Below, in pieces: positions 24,578-33,341 of a DNA stretch of 52,505 bases. Each line of letters starts with the position of its first letter. The stretch's first letter is position 1. The stretch comes from Betaproteobacteria bacterium (lineage in GTDB: Bacteria > Pseudomonadota > Gammaproteobacteria > Burkholderiales > SG8-39), in contig JACQTO010000110.1 of the NCBI GenBank assembly GCA_016210745.1, forward strand, positions 1 through 52,505. The letters run 5' to 3'. The translations under genes were made by a program, and so were the position numbers. The notes under the pieces are model-generated. The model ran no database searches, had not been told where the DNA came from, and was given only the letters and a program-made list of their open reading frames with translations.

Positions 24578-24635
24578 GCTCCCAGTGCTTGAATAAGGGA
24601 ATTTCCCCTCGCCGTGCGCGCGGAGAGAAGCTTAG

Positions 24636-25637
24636 TCACCCCAGCGTAATCCCCATGCTTCGAATCCGCGGCAGCCAAGTGGTCAGCTCCTTCTTCCAGA
24701 ACTTGTCGCTCTCTTCGGGCGTAAAGCCTGCCAACGGTTCCTGTCCGCTCTTTTCGAAATACGCCTTCATCGGGGGCAATTGCAACGCTTCGTTCACTTT
24801 CGCATTCAGCTTGCCGACGATCGCCCTCGGCGTAGCGGCGGGAACGACAATCGCGTTCCACGTGTAGCTCTCGGCTTGCTGCATGCCCGCTTCCTGGAAA
24901 GTCGGCACCTCCGGCAGCGCGGGAAGGCGCTTCACCGAGGTCGCCAACGCTTTCGCCTGCCCGCTTTTCACATACTCGATGACGGTATCTATCGGCGCGG
25001 TGTAAATCATGTCCACATCGCCGCGCACGAGCGCCACCGATGCGTCAGCGATCCCCCGGTAATGTATCGGCTCCAGGCGGATGCCCGCAGTGCGCAGGAA
25101 AAATGAGGCGGCGACGTGAGTGATCGACCCCTGCCCCACGGTACCGTAGTTCATCTGTCCGGGGCGCGAGCGCGCAAGGGCCGCGAACTCGGCCAGCGAC
25201 TTCACCGGCAGCCCTTGTTTGCAGAGCAGCATCTGCGGGGTGCGGCAAACCAGCGCAACCGAGGTGAAGTCCTTTTCGACGTCGAACGGCAGCTTGCTGT
25301 ATAGCGCGACGTTGGTCACCAGTTGGCTGGAGGTGCCGAGCAACACCGTATAGCCATCGGGCTTCGCTTTCGCGACCACCTCGGTGCCAACGACTCCGCC
25401 CGCACCGCTTCGATTCTCGACGATCATCGACTGGCCGAGCCCTGGAGTCACGTTGGACGCAAGCACGCGCGCGGTGATGTCGTTCATGCCGCCGGCCCCG
25501 AACGCCACAACCAGTTTTACCGGCCGGGTGGGCCAGGACGACGAGTCCTGCGCTTCGGCATGACGAATGCCGAAGGACGCGTAGCCGAACAGCGAGGATG
25601 CGATGCCCGCAGCCAATACGTTACGGCGCGTAACCAT
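24636..25637 (-). CDS. Tripartite tricarboxylate transporter substrate-binding protein (TctC/Bug family)
   Basis: 333 residues. N-terminal MVTRRNVLAAGIASSL to AEAQ is a signal with an RR pair that could be Tat-like. Family motifs: WPTRPVKLVVAFGAGGMNDITAR, ENRSGAGGVVGTEVVAKAKPDGYTVL and PIHYRGIADASVALVRGDVDM. Periplasmic solute receptor; no TctAB genes nearby. First gene of the leftward group ending at 22344, divergent from another TctC gene across a 220-base gap. Confidence 0.93.
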   Translation of the reverse strand: MVTRRNVLAAGIASSLFGYASFGIRHAEAQDSSSWPTRPVKLVVAFGAGGMNDITARVLASNVTPGLGQSMIVENRSGAGGVVGTEVVAKAKPDGYTVLLGTSSQLVTNVALYSKLPFDVEKDFTSVALVCRTPQMLLCKQGLPVKSLAEFAALARSRPGQMNYGTVGQGSITHVAASFFLRTAGIRLEPIHYRGIADASVALVRGDVDMIYTAPIDTVIEYVKSGQAKALATSVKRLPALPEVPTFQEAGMQQAESYTWNAIVVPAATPRAIVGKLNAKVNEALQLPPMKAYFEKSGQEPLAGFTPEESDKFWKKELTTWLPRIRSMGITLG

Positions 25638-25858
25638 GAATTTCCCCTCCCGAAGGAGAAAGCATTCTATACCGGCAACAGTGGGGCTTGGCCTACCGGT
25701 ATCTTGATCAGCGGACCCCGATTCAGCTTATAGTGTGAAAAAACGGTTGTCCGCGACTTGCCTTGCCGTTCACCGACACGTGCGCGACATCTGTCCTGGG
25801 CCGCGGAATGATTGTTCTATCGCTCAGCGCGACAATACTGATAAGGAGGAGGGAGAAA

Positions 25859-26830
25859 ATGAAAACAGGAGAGAAAACCCTTGGCCTGTTCCTGGCGCTA
25901 GCGCTTGCCTTCGCTTTCGGCGAATCGGCGGCGCAAAGCTATCCGAGCAAACCGATTAGATTCGTCACCGGAAATCAGACCGGCGGCGGCACCGATCTTC
26001 TCGCGCGTGCTGTCAGCCAGAGGCTCTCCGAGCAACTGGGCCAGCAGGTCATCGTCGAGAACAAGCCCGGCGCCGATGGGATCATCGCGGCCGATTACGT
26101 GGCCAAATCGGCTTCGGACGGATACACGTTTCTGGTCGGAACCGACGGGCAGATGACTCTGAACCCGGGACTCTATGCCAAGGTCCCCTACGATCCGATA
26201 AAGGATTTCATCCCGGTGATCCAGCTATCTTCCAACCCGGTGGTGTTTGCCGTCCATCCTAAGTTTCCGGCTACCAAGATCACGGATCTGATCGCGATGG
26301 CCAAGGCCAAACCCGGCGCGCTGTTCTACGCCTCGGGCGCGGCTTCGTTTCGGGTAACCGCAGAGCTGTTCAAGCTTCAGACAGGGGTGAACATCGTTCA
26401 TGTTCCGTACAAAGGCGGGGCGCCGTCGGTTTCCGCCGCCATCGCCGGCGAGGTCGCGGTGGTCGTGACCGCCACCTCGTCGGTGCTGGCACAACTGCGG
26501 ACCGGGCAGCTTCGCGCACTGGTGGTCACCAGTCCTAAGCGAACCCCCCTGCTGCCCGACGTTCCGACCATGGCCGAATCCGGCGTGGCGAACTTCGAGG
26601 TAGTCACGATGCAAGGTCTGTTCGCCCCTGCCAAGACGCCGCGAGCGATTGTCGACAAGGTCTACAACGAGTTATCGCTCGTTCTCAAGCTCAATGATGT
26701 GAAGGAGCGCTTTGCCTTCCTCGGCCTGGACCCAGGCGGAATGGCCTCGGCGGAATACGGGGCCTTGTTGGAGGCCAATCTCGCCAAGTGGACCAAGGTG
26801 TTGCGGGATCTGAATATTCGGGCGGAGTAA
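25859..26830 (+). CDS. Tripartite tricarboxylate transporter substrate-binding protein (TctC/Bug family)
   Basis: 323 residues. Signal peptide KTLGLFLALALAFAFGESAAQ, then YPSKPIRFVTGNQTGGGTDLLAR, ENKPGADGIIAADYVAKSASDGYTFL and VHVPYKGGAPSVSAAIAGEVAV. Periplasmic carboxylate receptor. The ATG at 25859 has a strong AAGGAGGAGGGAG site; the upstream frame to 25763 is not part of the protein. Divergent to the TctC gene at 24636; third member of the family in 4.5 kb, with clear sequence differences, so not recent duplicates. Confidence 0.93.
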   Translation: MKTGEKTLGLFLALALAFAFGESAAQSYPSKPIRFVTGNQTGGGTDLLARAVSQRLSEQLGQQVIVENKPGADGIIAADYVAKSASDGYTFLVGTDGQMTLNPGLYAKVPYDPIKDFIPVIQLSSNPVVFAVHPKFPATKITDLIAMAKAKPGALFYASGAASFRVTAELFKLQTGVNIVHVPYKGGAPSVSAAIAGEVAVVVTATSSVLAQLRTGQLRALVVTSPKRTPLLPDVPTMAESGVANFEVVTMQGLFAPAKTPRAIVDKVYNELSLVLKLNDVKERFAFLGLDPGGMASAEYGALLEANLAKWTKVLRDLNIRAE

Positions 26831-27216
26831 GCCATTTGCGATTAGGGTGGGGATAGATCGGTCTGACGCGCCGGTTTTGACCCCATCCTCCTCCTGTCCT
26901 TCCCTTTGAAGGGAAAGGGGGCGCTGAATTCTACGGACTGCATGGCTTGTCGCTTGAAGCCGACTATGGATTGGCTTTTAAATCAAGGCCGTAGTCGCTC
27001 TGGCGTCCGATACTGTCGCTTGCGCACGACAATCCGGCTTGTCCGGATGGCCCTTGCGATAGGTAACTCTCTGATCCGAAAGCCCTCTCTTGCTGCTGGT
27101 ACGGCGCTTGCTGAGAAATAGTTCACATCGCCCTATGCCGCCACGCACAGTATTGCCCTGATGGTACGGCCGACCCGCATGTTTTTCTTTTGAGCTGTAA
27201 TTTCTAGCGAGGTTTT
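26831..27216. other. Intergenic stretch with no supported gene
   Basis: Holds a short inverted repeat CCCTTT/AAGGG-type near 26900-26920 just after the TctC gene, possibly its 3' end. A 71-codon open frame from 26906 is Arg/Leu-rich with no similarity that I recognise and no clear ribosome binding site, so it is not called. The response regulator promoter must lie at the right end. Confidence 0.4.
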
Positions 27217-27687
27217 ATGGTCAGCATGAGCCGGATCCTGATTGTCGACGACCACGCCCTGTTTCGCGAAGCGCTGCGGGACTTCTTGTCGCAGGACCCG
27301 GACTTAGAGATAGTCGGCGAAGCGGAGAACATAAGCGACGCCATACGGTGTGTCGGGGCCTTGTCGCCGCACCTGGTTCTGACCGATTTGACGATGCCGG
27401 ACGCCCACGGCATCGAGGCGGTGACGGAAATCAAGCGTCACTATCCGAACGTAAAGGTCCTCGTCATGAGCGTTCACCGCGAAAGCGAATACAAGCATCG
27501 GTGCCGAAAAGCCGGGGCGGCAGGCTACATCGTGAAGGATGCGATTCACGACCAACTGCGCGATGGCATTCGCACGGTGCTGAGCGGCAAGATTTACGTG
27601 GGGGCGGATGCCGCAGACGGGACGGTCGCCGATTATGCAGTCGGTCTTGGTGCAGGCAAGCAAGGCCGCCGTCATTTCGTGCATTAG
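27217..27687 (+). CDS. NarL/FixJ-type response regulator lacking its output domain
   Basis: 156 residues. Complete receiver: ILIVDDHALFREAL (D11, D12), phosphoacceptor D57 in LVLTDLTMPD, LVMSVHRESEY (switch Ser) and YIVKDA (Lys). NarL-type proteins normally continue with a LuxR helix-turn-helix to about 210 residues; here the sequence degenerates after GKIYVG into a Gly/Ala-rich tail ending RRHFVH. No remnant of the helix-turn-helix was seen in other frames downstream. Either a stand-alone receiver or a truncated gene. No sensor kinase is adjacent. Confidence 0.85.
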   Translation: MVSMSRILIVDDHALFREALRDFLSQDPDLEIVGEAENISDAIRCVGALSPHLVLTDLTMPDAHGIEAVTEIKRHYPNVKVLVMSVHRESEYKHRCRKAGAAGYIVKDAIHDQLRDGIRTVLSGKIYVGADAADGTVADYAVGLGAGKQGRRHFVH

Positions 27688-27841
27688 CGCATTGATAGGA
27701 GTGCATTACCAATAGGTGGGTAGCGGACAGTAGGATTCCCTTGGTGCATCGGTAGGGGATCCGAGTATTTCCCCAGGGCGTAAAGCGTGGGAAGATTTGT
27801 CACACTTGGCGGCAAACCTTCCCTTGCAAATATCGCCACCT

Positions 27842-27871
27842 GAGCCCCACAAAAAAGTGGGGCTCTTTTTT
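27842..27871 (+). terminator. Intrinsic terminator
   Basis: GAGCCCCAC (27842-27850) and GTGGGGCTC (27857-27865) form a perfect 9-bp stem with an AAAAAA loop, followed by a T-run at 27866-27871. It reads on the plus strand 155 bases after the response regulator stop. The stretch 27688-27841 between them holds no gene that I recognise. Confidence 0.9.
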
Positions 27872-27906
27872 GCGCCGAATTGGCGAATGGATTATCCCCG
27901 CGGTGC

Positions 27907-28101
27907 TTAGGATTTGTCCGGCGCGCCGAGCGGTACGCCTCCGGTTCCCCAATCGCTGCGCGCCACTTCATTGATCACGACCCAGACGGACTCGGGTTTC
28001 ATGCCGAGGCTGTCGACGAACGCCTGCGTGACGTTTTCGATAAGCTTCTTCTTCTGCTCGTGCGAGCGGCCTTTGGCAATGTAGATCTGAGCAAGCGGCA
28101 T
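27907..28101 (-). CDS. 4-oxalocrotonate tautomerase family enzyme
   Basis: 64 residues, the usual size. Begins MPLAQIYIAKGRSHEQKKKL; removal of Met exposes the catalytic Pro1. The middle VWVVINEVARSDWGTGGVPL fits the family. These hexameric cytoplasmic enzymes tautomerise unsaturated keto acids in meta-cleavage and related aromatic pathways. ATG follows AGGAGA. The longer open frame upstream is not coding. Directly upstream lie two tandem hairpins (28145-28186). Confidence 0.93.
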   Translation of the reverse strand: MPLAQIYIAKGRSHEQKKKLIENVTQAFVDSLGMKPESVWVVINEVARSDWGTGGVPLGAPDKS

Positions 28102-28144
28102 ACCGTTTTCTCCTTGACTGAAATGAAGGTTGGCTGTGAACTGC

Positions 28145-28186
28145 TGTACGGGCGAGCGCCCGTGGTGTACGGGTAGGCGCCCGTGG
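28145..28186. repeat. Two tandem 21-bp hairpin repeats between methyltransferase and tautomerase genes
   Basis: TGTACGGGCGAGCGCCCGTG at 28145 and TGTACGGGTAGGCGCCCGTG at 28166 are adjacent 21-bp units (each ends in one more G). Each can fold (ACGGGC/GCCCGT and ACGGG/CCCGT). They sit 20 bases beyond the methyltransferase stop and 44 bases before the tautomerase start, so they may end one transcript or form its processed junction. Confidence 0.6.
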
Positions 28187-28205
28187 CCGCAATGATACGC
28201 GCCTA

Positions 28206-29051
28206 TCACGAACGCGCGCGTGTGCCCCAGGCGAAAATGTGGGGCCGGCCGCCGAGAAAGCTGCCGGCGGCATACTCCGCGCGCAGCGCGGCAGTCCAGG
28301 ACGCGTGCTCCTCGCTCGTGATGTCGCCCATCTTGGCAGCGCCGGCCGCCGCGCGCTCGGCAAGACCGGCGTAAAAACTTCCAGGCTCGCGCTCGAGCGG
28401 CATAAACCCACGCACGCGCACATCGACCAGCCCCAGCGCCGTGAGCAGACCCGGGAGCCGGCGCGTGAGACCGACATTGACGGTCGCATGATCGGAGTAC
28501 GACGCCACGATGCGCCGGGTCAGCACGCGATCGGGGTGGGCGATAATGAACGCGTCGCCGTCGAAGTCGAAGACTCCGACACGGCCGCCCTGGCGCGCGA
28601 CGCGGACCATCTCGGCAAGGGCACGCTCGGCATCGGGGACGTGCGCGAGCACGGTGGCTGCTATAACGGCATCGAACGACGCGTCGGGAAACGGCAGGTT
28701 TCGGCAATCGCCCTCGTGGAACTCGACCGATCCTGCAAACCCGGCCGCATCGGCGTATTCGCGCGCCACGGCAACCAGTGCGGGACTGGTGTCGATGCCC
28801 ACGGCGCGCCCCTCCGGTGCGACGCGCCCGGCCATCGCGCGCGTCACCACCCCGCTCCCGCACCCCACATCGAGCACCCGCTCACCCGGGGCCAAGCCCA
28901 GCAGATGCAGGTACTCTTCCCGCGTCGCCGTCTCGTCCTCGGCTCGGGCACGCAGCTCGAGTTGCTTCGCTTTCTCGCGTGCGGTTGCTTCGCTGAAGTC
29001 CGTGGCGTTGCGCCACTGGCTCAGTCGTCCGAACGCCATCGCTTCTGTCAT
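28206..29051 (-). CDS. Class I SAM-dependent methyltransferase
   Basis: 281 residues, cytoplasmic. Motif I VLDVGCGSGVVTRAMA near residue 60, acidic VGIDTSP (motif II) near 86, FHEGDCRNLPFPDASFDAV near 112 and a QGGRVGVFDFDGD motif near 150, a UbiE/Methyltransf_11 layout. The C-terminal half (SYSDHATVNVGLTRRLPGLL) resembles small-molecule methyltransferases. Substrate unknown. The ATG at 29051 (AAGGCAGGTC upstream) was preferred to the frame start at 29105 that would overlap the epimerase gene. Confidence 0.9.
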   Translation of the reverse strand: MTEAMAFGRLSQWRNATDFSEATAREKAKQLELRARAEDETATREEYLHLLGLAPGERVLDVGCGSGVVTRAMAGRVAPEGRAVGIDTSPALVAVAREYADAAGFAGSVEFHEGDCRNLPFPDASFDAVIAATVLAHVPDAERALAEMVRVARQGGRVGVFDFDGDAFIIAHPDRVLTRRIVASYSDHATVNVGLTRRLPGLLTALGLVDVRVRGFMPLEREPGSFYAGLAERAAAGAAKMGDITSEEHASWTAALRAEYAAGSFLGGRPHIFAWGTRARS

Positions 29052-29074
29052 ACGACCTGCCTTCTTGTGAGAAT

Positions 29075-30079
29075 TCAACGCGCGTTGTAATAGCTTCTGT
29101 ACCACTCGACAAATTTGGCGATCCCGATTGCGATCGGCGTGTGCGGCTTGAAGCCGGTGGCGCGCTCCAGATCCTCGGTGTTCGCCGCGGTCGCCTCGAC
29201 GTCCCCGGGCTGCATGGGCAAAAGCTCGATTCGCGCCTTGCGGCCGAGCGCGGCTTCGAGCGTTTCGATGAATTGCGCGAGCGGCACCGGCTGGCTGTTG
29301 CCGATGTTGTACAGGCGATAGGGCGCCGCCCCCGTGGCGGGCGAACCGAGCGCCTCGGGCCCGCTGCCCTCGGGGATGCGCTCGATACAGTGCAGGACCC
29401 CTTCGATGATATCGTCGACATAGGTGAAATCGCGCATCATCTGGCCTTGATTGAACAGCGGGATCGCCTCACCGGCGAGGATCTTGCGCGTGAAGCTGAA
29501 GTAGGCCATGTCGGGACGTCCCCAAGGACCGTACACGGTGAAGAAGCGCAACCCCGTCACGGGAAGCCCGTAGAGATGCGCGTAGGTGTGCGCCATCAGC
29601 TCGTTGGCCCGTTTGGTCGCCGCGTAGAGCGAAAGCGGATGATCGACCGCGTCATGCTCGGAGTACGGCAGGCGGTTGTTCGCGCCGTAGACCGAGCTCG
29701 ATGAAGCGAACACCAGGTGTTTCAGCTTCTGGTGGCGGCAGCATTCCAGAACGTTGGCAAATCCGACCAGGTTCGAATCGATATAGGCGTTCGGGTTGAC
29801 AAGCGAGTAGCGCACGCCGGGCTGTGCCGCAAGGTTCGCGACCGCGTCGTACCACTCCACGGCGAACAGTTCTTTCATGGCCAATCGGTCGGCGATATCC
29901 AGGCGGTGAAAGCGAAAGAGGGGAAATTCCTGCAGCCGCCGCAGCCGCGCCTGCTTGAGCGACACCTCGTAATAGTCGTTGAGATTGTCCACGCCGGTGA
30001 CCTCGTCCCCGCGCTGGAGCAGCGCCTGCGCGAGGTGATAACCGATGAAGCCGGCGGCGCCTGTGACCAATATCTTCAT
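29075..30079 (-). CDS. NAD-dependent epimerase, UDP-glucuronate 4-epimerase type
   Basis: 334 residues of the extended SDR family. MKILVTGAAGFIGYHLAQALL binds NAD; NLAAQPGVRYSLVNPNAYIDSN and SSSSVYGANN with YAATK (Y-x-x-x-K) form the active site; GRPDMAYFSFTRKIL and MMRDFTYVDDIIEGV are typical of UDP-glucuronate 4-epimerases that supply UDP-galacturonate for LPS or capsule. Cytoplasmic. Precedes the methyltransferase by 23 bases on the same strand. Alternative: UDP-glucose 4-epimerase-like. Confidence 0.93.
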   Translation of the reverse strand: MKILVTGAAGFIGYHLAQALLQRGDEVTGVDNLNDYYEVSLKQARLRRLQEFPLFRFHRLDIADRLAMKELFAVEWYDAVANLAAQPGVRYSLVNPNAYIDSNLVGFANVLECCRHQKLKHLVFASSSSVYGANNRLPYSEHDAVDHPLSLYAATKRANELMAHTYAHLYGLPVTGLRFFTVYGPWGRPDMAYFSFTRKILAGEAIPLFNQGQMMRDFTYVDDIIEGVLHCIERIPEGSGPEALGSPATGAAPYRLYNIGNSQPVPLAQFIETLEAALGRKARIELLPMQPGDVEATAANTEDLERATGFKPHTPIAIGIAKFVEWYRSYYNAR

Positions 30080-30707
30080 ACCCGCTCCTCCATGCGCGCG
30101 ATCGGAAAGCGCGCAGTATAGCCGCGCGGCGCGCCTGTGCGTCTCCGAGCCGGATCAGGCTCGCCCTGCGGCCGGTCGCGCCGTTCCGGCTGTAGGAAAA
30201 GCGCGAAGCCCAGGCCGGTCGCGCTCGCGATTCGCATCTGCACCGATGGAATCTGAGGCGACGCCTAGAGTTAATCACCCTATTCCCGACAATGTCTGTC
30301 TAGAACAGAAAATCAAACGCGACTTCGTCTTACGTAAGAGACTCGCAGGAACGCTGCTGGGCCAAGCGTATACGAGAGCGGAACCGCAGAACAATTAACG
30401 TCAACACTGTTTGTTTCTCAACACCAGTTCGATCAGTGGCCTGCCCTAATTGGTGCGAATGCGAAGCAGGGGCACCACATTCGGCCCTACGCCGACAAAG
30501 CGCGTGAACTTACTCACGATTTAGAAAATATTCTGACGTGCGCCTGATGGTTTCTTGCATCAACCGGGTTTGGCACAGTTCCTGCTCGTCGACACCGCAT
30601 TGCTTAACGAGCTTTCAAGCCAAGGGGGATCTCCAAAATAGATTCGTGCTCATTTTCGTCGACCTCAATCGACGTTCCTAGGACCATTCATCCCATCACG
30701 AGGAAAA
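30080..30707. other. 628-base intergenic stretch without a supported gene
   Basis: Lies between two divergent genes, so promoters of both are expected. The part from about 30280 to 30700 has lower GC than the coding regions around it. No ORF with a family match or good ribosome binding site was found; short frames such as that from 30045 are shadows of the epimerase gene or Arg-rich noise. Confidence 0.4.
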
Positions 30708-32525
30708 ATGAATACTTACGCTAGATCGCTTTATGCAATTTTTCTGATTGTCATCACCTCCCTATTGGCAGCCTGCGGTGGCGGCGGTGGAACTACTGAA
30801 GCTCCTGTTGCCCCGGTTGCCCCAGCCGCCAGCACACTTATCACCGGTACGGCAGCAGCCGGTGCGCCGGTGGTGGGTTTTGTCTCCGTGCGAGACGGAT
30901 CGACCAACCCGCAACCCGTCAGGACCAACATTCCGATCGCAGCAGATGGCAAATACACGGTCGATGTCAACGGGCTGACCGCACCCTTCGCCTTTCTGGC
31001 GACCGGAGAGGTGGGCGGCAAGCGGGTGGAGCTGTATTCCACAGCGACTCAGGCAGATGTCGGCGGCACCATCAATATCACGCCGTTCACCGACTTGATC
31101 GTGCGCAATGTGGCGGGTACGGTTGCCGGCACCTTGGTGGATGCCTACCTCGCTTCGGGCAAGCTCTCGACCCTCACGGCAGCGCAGGTTGATGCAGAGC
31201 GCGTCAAGTTGACCGCAACCCTGAGTCCGGTCTTGCAGGCGGCGGGTCTGGCGGCGAGCATCGATTTGATGCGTGCCACGTTCAATGCCGATGGCACCGG
31301 GTTGGATCGTGTCATGGATGTGGTCAAGGTGGACACTACGGTACCGACAGCGATCACCATTACCAACCTTCTGGATGCCGCCAACAAGCTGACAATCAAC
31401 CCACAAACCGGGACGACGACAGGCGGAACAGTATTGAGCGCGACCGGAGTCACTACCGCCGCAACACCGACCCCGATAGATTTGATTCGTCAAACTTTTG
31501 CGGACTTCAGCGCCCTCTTCGCAACGGCATTGCCCGATCCCGCCGATCCGCGATTGACGGCACTGATCGCCTCGACCTTCCTGGATAACGGCGAGAACAG
31601 CGGTGCTTTCCTGACCGACATCACCACGGATCCGGAATTGAAAGGGATGAAATTCGGCGACGGTGGCCTGGTGGTGGATTCGATCGATACAGCGACCGGC
31701 ATCGCGAAGGTGAGTTTCGTGCCTGTGAGCGCAACGGGGTCGCCCCTAGTGACCGACGCGCCCGGCAACGCAATTCATTGGCAGATGAAGAAAGTCGGCA
31801 CTGCCTGGTTGATCGACGGCAATCAGCGCATCGCCGATGTCCGCGTGCGCGCAACCGCAGGACGCAACGTGTGCAGCGTCGGCAATTTCGTCGGCTGCAC
31901 CAGCAAGTCAGCGACCGGCTTGTCACTGGATGTCTTCAACCATGGGCTGCAAGCGATCGGATCGGCGGTGTTCAAGGGACCGGGATTGCCGGCTGCCGGC
32001 GTAACGCTCACCGCGCAGGCGAATAACAGCCAGCTATTCCTCGCGTCATTCAACGTCAGTCCCTCGCTGTACGAATTGGACGATGCCACGATCGCGACCT
32101 TAGGGGCGAACGGGAGTTACACCGTGGAGCTGTATGACAACGCCGCCACCCCGGTTCTGCTGGCGACCTATACCGAGGTCGTACCTGTCGCACCGGTATT
32201 GAACACGGCATTGGCAACCCTGGCCTTTCCTGAGGTGGGCGGCATGGTCGATCTCGTCGGCTTTACGCAGGGGACGTTGCTGCCGACCTGGACGATCCCC
32301 GCCGGGTTGACGGGCGATACTATCAGCGTCAATGTCTTTCAAACGGCGAACGACGCGAACGGTGCAAACCAGCACGTCGACTATGACATCATAGGCAAAG
32401 GCGCAACGGGCACGGCGAACATGGTGATCACGCTCCCCGCAACAGGCGTATGGAGCAGCGGCAGTTACTGGATCCAAGCGTGGGATGCGAACTTCCGCAA
32501 GGTGTATACAAACTATCAGCAATAA
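30708..32525 (+). CDS. Large secreted lipoprotein of unknown function
   Basis: 605 residues. Lipobox SLLAAC with lipid attachment Cys23, followed by a flexible Gly/Pro/Ala linker (GGGGGTTEAPVAPVAP). Residues about 45-100 resemble a carboxypeptidase-regulatory-like beta sandwich (ITGTAAAGAPVVGFVSVRD). The middle has NAIHWQMKKVGTAWLIDGNQRI, a nuclear-transport-factor-like segment; the end is beta-rich, with two Cys at about 385-395 (VCSVGNFVGC). Lower GC than neighbouring genes. Similar lipoproteins occur in betaproteobacteria without assigned function. Ends at a strong terminator. Confidence 0.82.
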   Translation: MNTYARSLYAIFLIVITSLLAACGGGGGTTEAPVAPVAPAASTLITGTAAAGAPVVGFVSVRDGSTNPQPVRTNIPIAADGKYTVDVNGLTAPFAFLATGEVGGKRVELYSTATQADVGGTINITPFTDLIVRNVAGTVAGTLVDAYLASGKLSTLTAAQVDAERVKLTATLSPVLQAAGLAASIDLMRATFNADGTGLDRVMDVVKVDTTVPTAITITNLLDAANKLTINPQTGTTTGGTVLSATGVTTAATPTPIDLIRQTFADFSALFATALPDPADPRLTALIASTFLDNGENSGAFLTDITTDPELKGMKFGDGGLVVDSIDTATGIAKVSFVPVSATGSPLVTDAPGNAIHWQMKKVGTAWLIDGNQRIADVRVRATAGRNVCSVGNFVGCTSKSATGLSLDVFNHGLQAIGSAVFKGPGLPAAGVTLTAQANNSQLFLASFNVSPSLYELDDATIATLGANGSYTVELYDNAATPVLLATYTEVVPVAPVLNTALATLAFPEVGGMVDLVGFTQGTLLPTWTIPAGLTGDTISVNVFQTANDANGANQHVDYDIIGKGATGTANMVITLPATGVWSSGSYWIQAWDANFRKVYTNYQQ

Positions 32526-32549
32526 CGCCTCGAAGCTGTAGTCGGTACC

Positions 32550-32581
32550 ATGGCGGACCCTGAGGGGTTCGCCATTTTTTT
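32550..32581 (+). terminator. Intrinsic terminator after the lipoprotein gene
   Basis: ATGGCGGACCC and GGGGTTCGCCAT (32550-32574) form a stem with a TGAG loop, followed by seven T residues. The T-run overlaps the stop codon of the convergent pgeF gene (32580-32582). Confidence 0.88.
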
Positions 32582-33341
32582 AGCCTTCCTCGAGCCAAAT
32601 CAAGCTCGCCATGCGCCCGGTGGCCCCGTCGCGGCGAAAGGAAAAAAACTTCTTCTCCTCCGCGTAGGTGCAATGCGCGCCGGCGTGCACGCGAGCCACG
32701 CCGACGCACCGCAAGCGCTGGCGCGCGAGCAGCGCAAGATCCGCAAAAAATCTTCCGCCTTCGCGTGCCGTGAACGCCTGCGCCGCTTCGGCGCCTTGCG
32801 CGAGGAAAGCCTCGCGCACCTCCGGCCCCACTTCGTAGGCCGCAGCGCCGATTCCCGGCCCGATATAGGCGAGGACGCGCTCGGGCGGGACGCGCATCGC
32901 CGCCACCACGGCCTCGATCACCCCCGCCGCCAGCCCGCGCCAACCGGCGTGGGCGATGCCTGCAACGGTGCCGGCTTCGTCGCACAGCAGCACCGGAAGG
33001 CAATCGGCGGTCAGTACGGCCAGAACTCTTCCAGCGGTTCGGGTAACAGCGCCATCGGCCTCGGTCTCGGCAGCGGCGCTCTCGGCATCGATCACGCGCA
33101 CGCCATGGACTTGGCGCATCCACAGGGGCTCGGCCGGAAGATAGCGCCGCAGTTCGCGCCGGTTCTGTGCGACGGCGAGCGCATCGTCGCCGACGTTCGC
33201 GCCGAGATTGAAGCTCTCGAATGCGCCGCGGCTCGCCCCGCCGGCGCGCGTCGTGATCACGCCGCGCACCTGCGCCGGCGCAGGCCACTCGGGCGCGATC
33301 CAGTGCGAAGGAATCGGCGTTGACGAAGGCGCTGCGCTCAT
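32580..33341 (-). CDS. pgeF: Purine nucleoside phosphorylase/laccase-domain protein PgeF (YfiH)
   Basis: 253 residues of the Cu-oxidase_4/YfiH family. Zinc-site residues: His in RQVHGVRV, Cys in LTADCLPVLL and His in IAHAGWRGLAAGV. Family members act on purine nucleosides or edit peptidoglycan precursors (PgeF removes L-Ser-containing UDP-MurNAc). Cytoplasmic. Its ATG overlaps the rluD stop (ATGA at 33338-33341), so it is translationally coupled to rluD, a conserved gene order. The longer frame to 33932 is antisense noise. Confidence 0.93.
   Translation of the reverse strand: MSAAPSSTPIPSHWIAPEWPAPAQVRGVITTRAGGASRGAFESFNLGANVGDDALAVAQNRRELRRYLPAEPLWMRQVHGVRVIDAESAAAETEADGAVTRTAGRVLAVLTADCLPVLLCDEAGTVAGIAHAGWRGLAAGVIEAVVAAMRVPPERVLAYIGPGIGAAAYEVGPEVREAFLAQGAEAAQAFTAREGGRFFADLALLARQRLRCVGVARVHAGAHCTYAEEKKFFSFRRDGATGRMASLIWLEEG

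Noticed and set aside
26906..27121. 71-codon ORF
   Set aside because: No ribosome binding site, atypical composition, no recognisable similarity.
27688..27841. Riboswitch candidate (GGCAAACC and paired GTGCATC segments)
   Set aside because: No known riboswitch core could be matched, and the stretch follows rather than precedes a gene on the plus strand.
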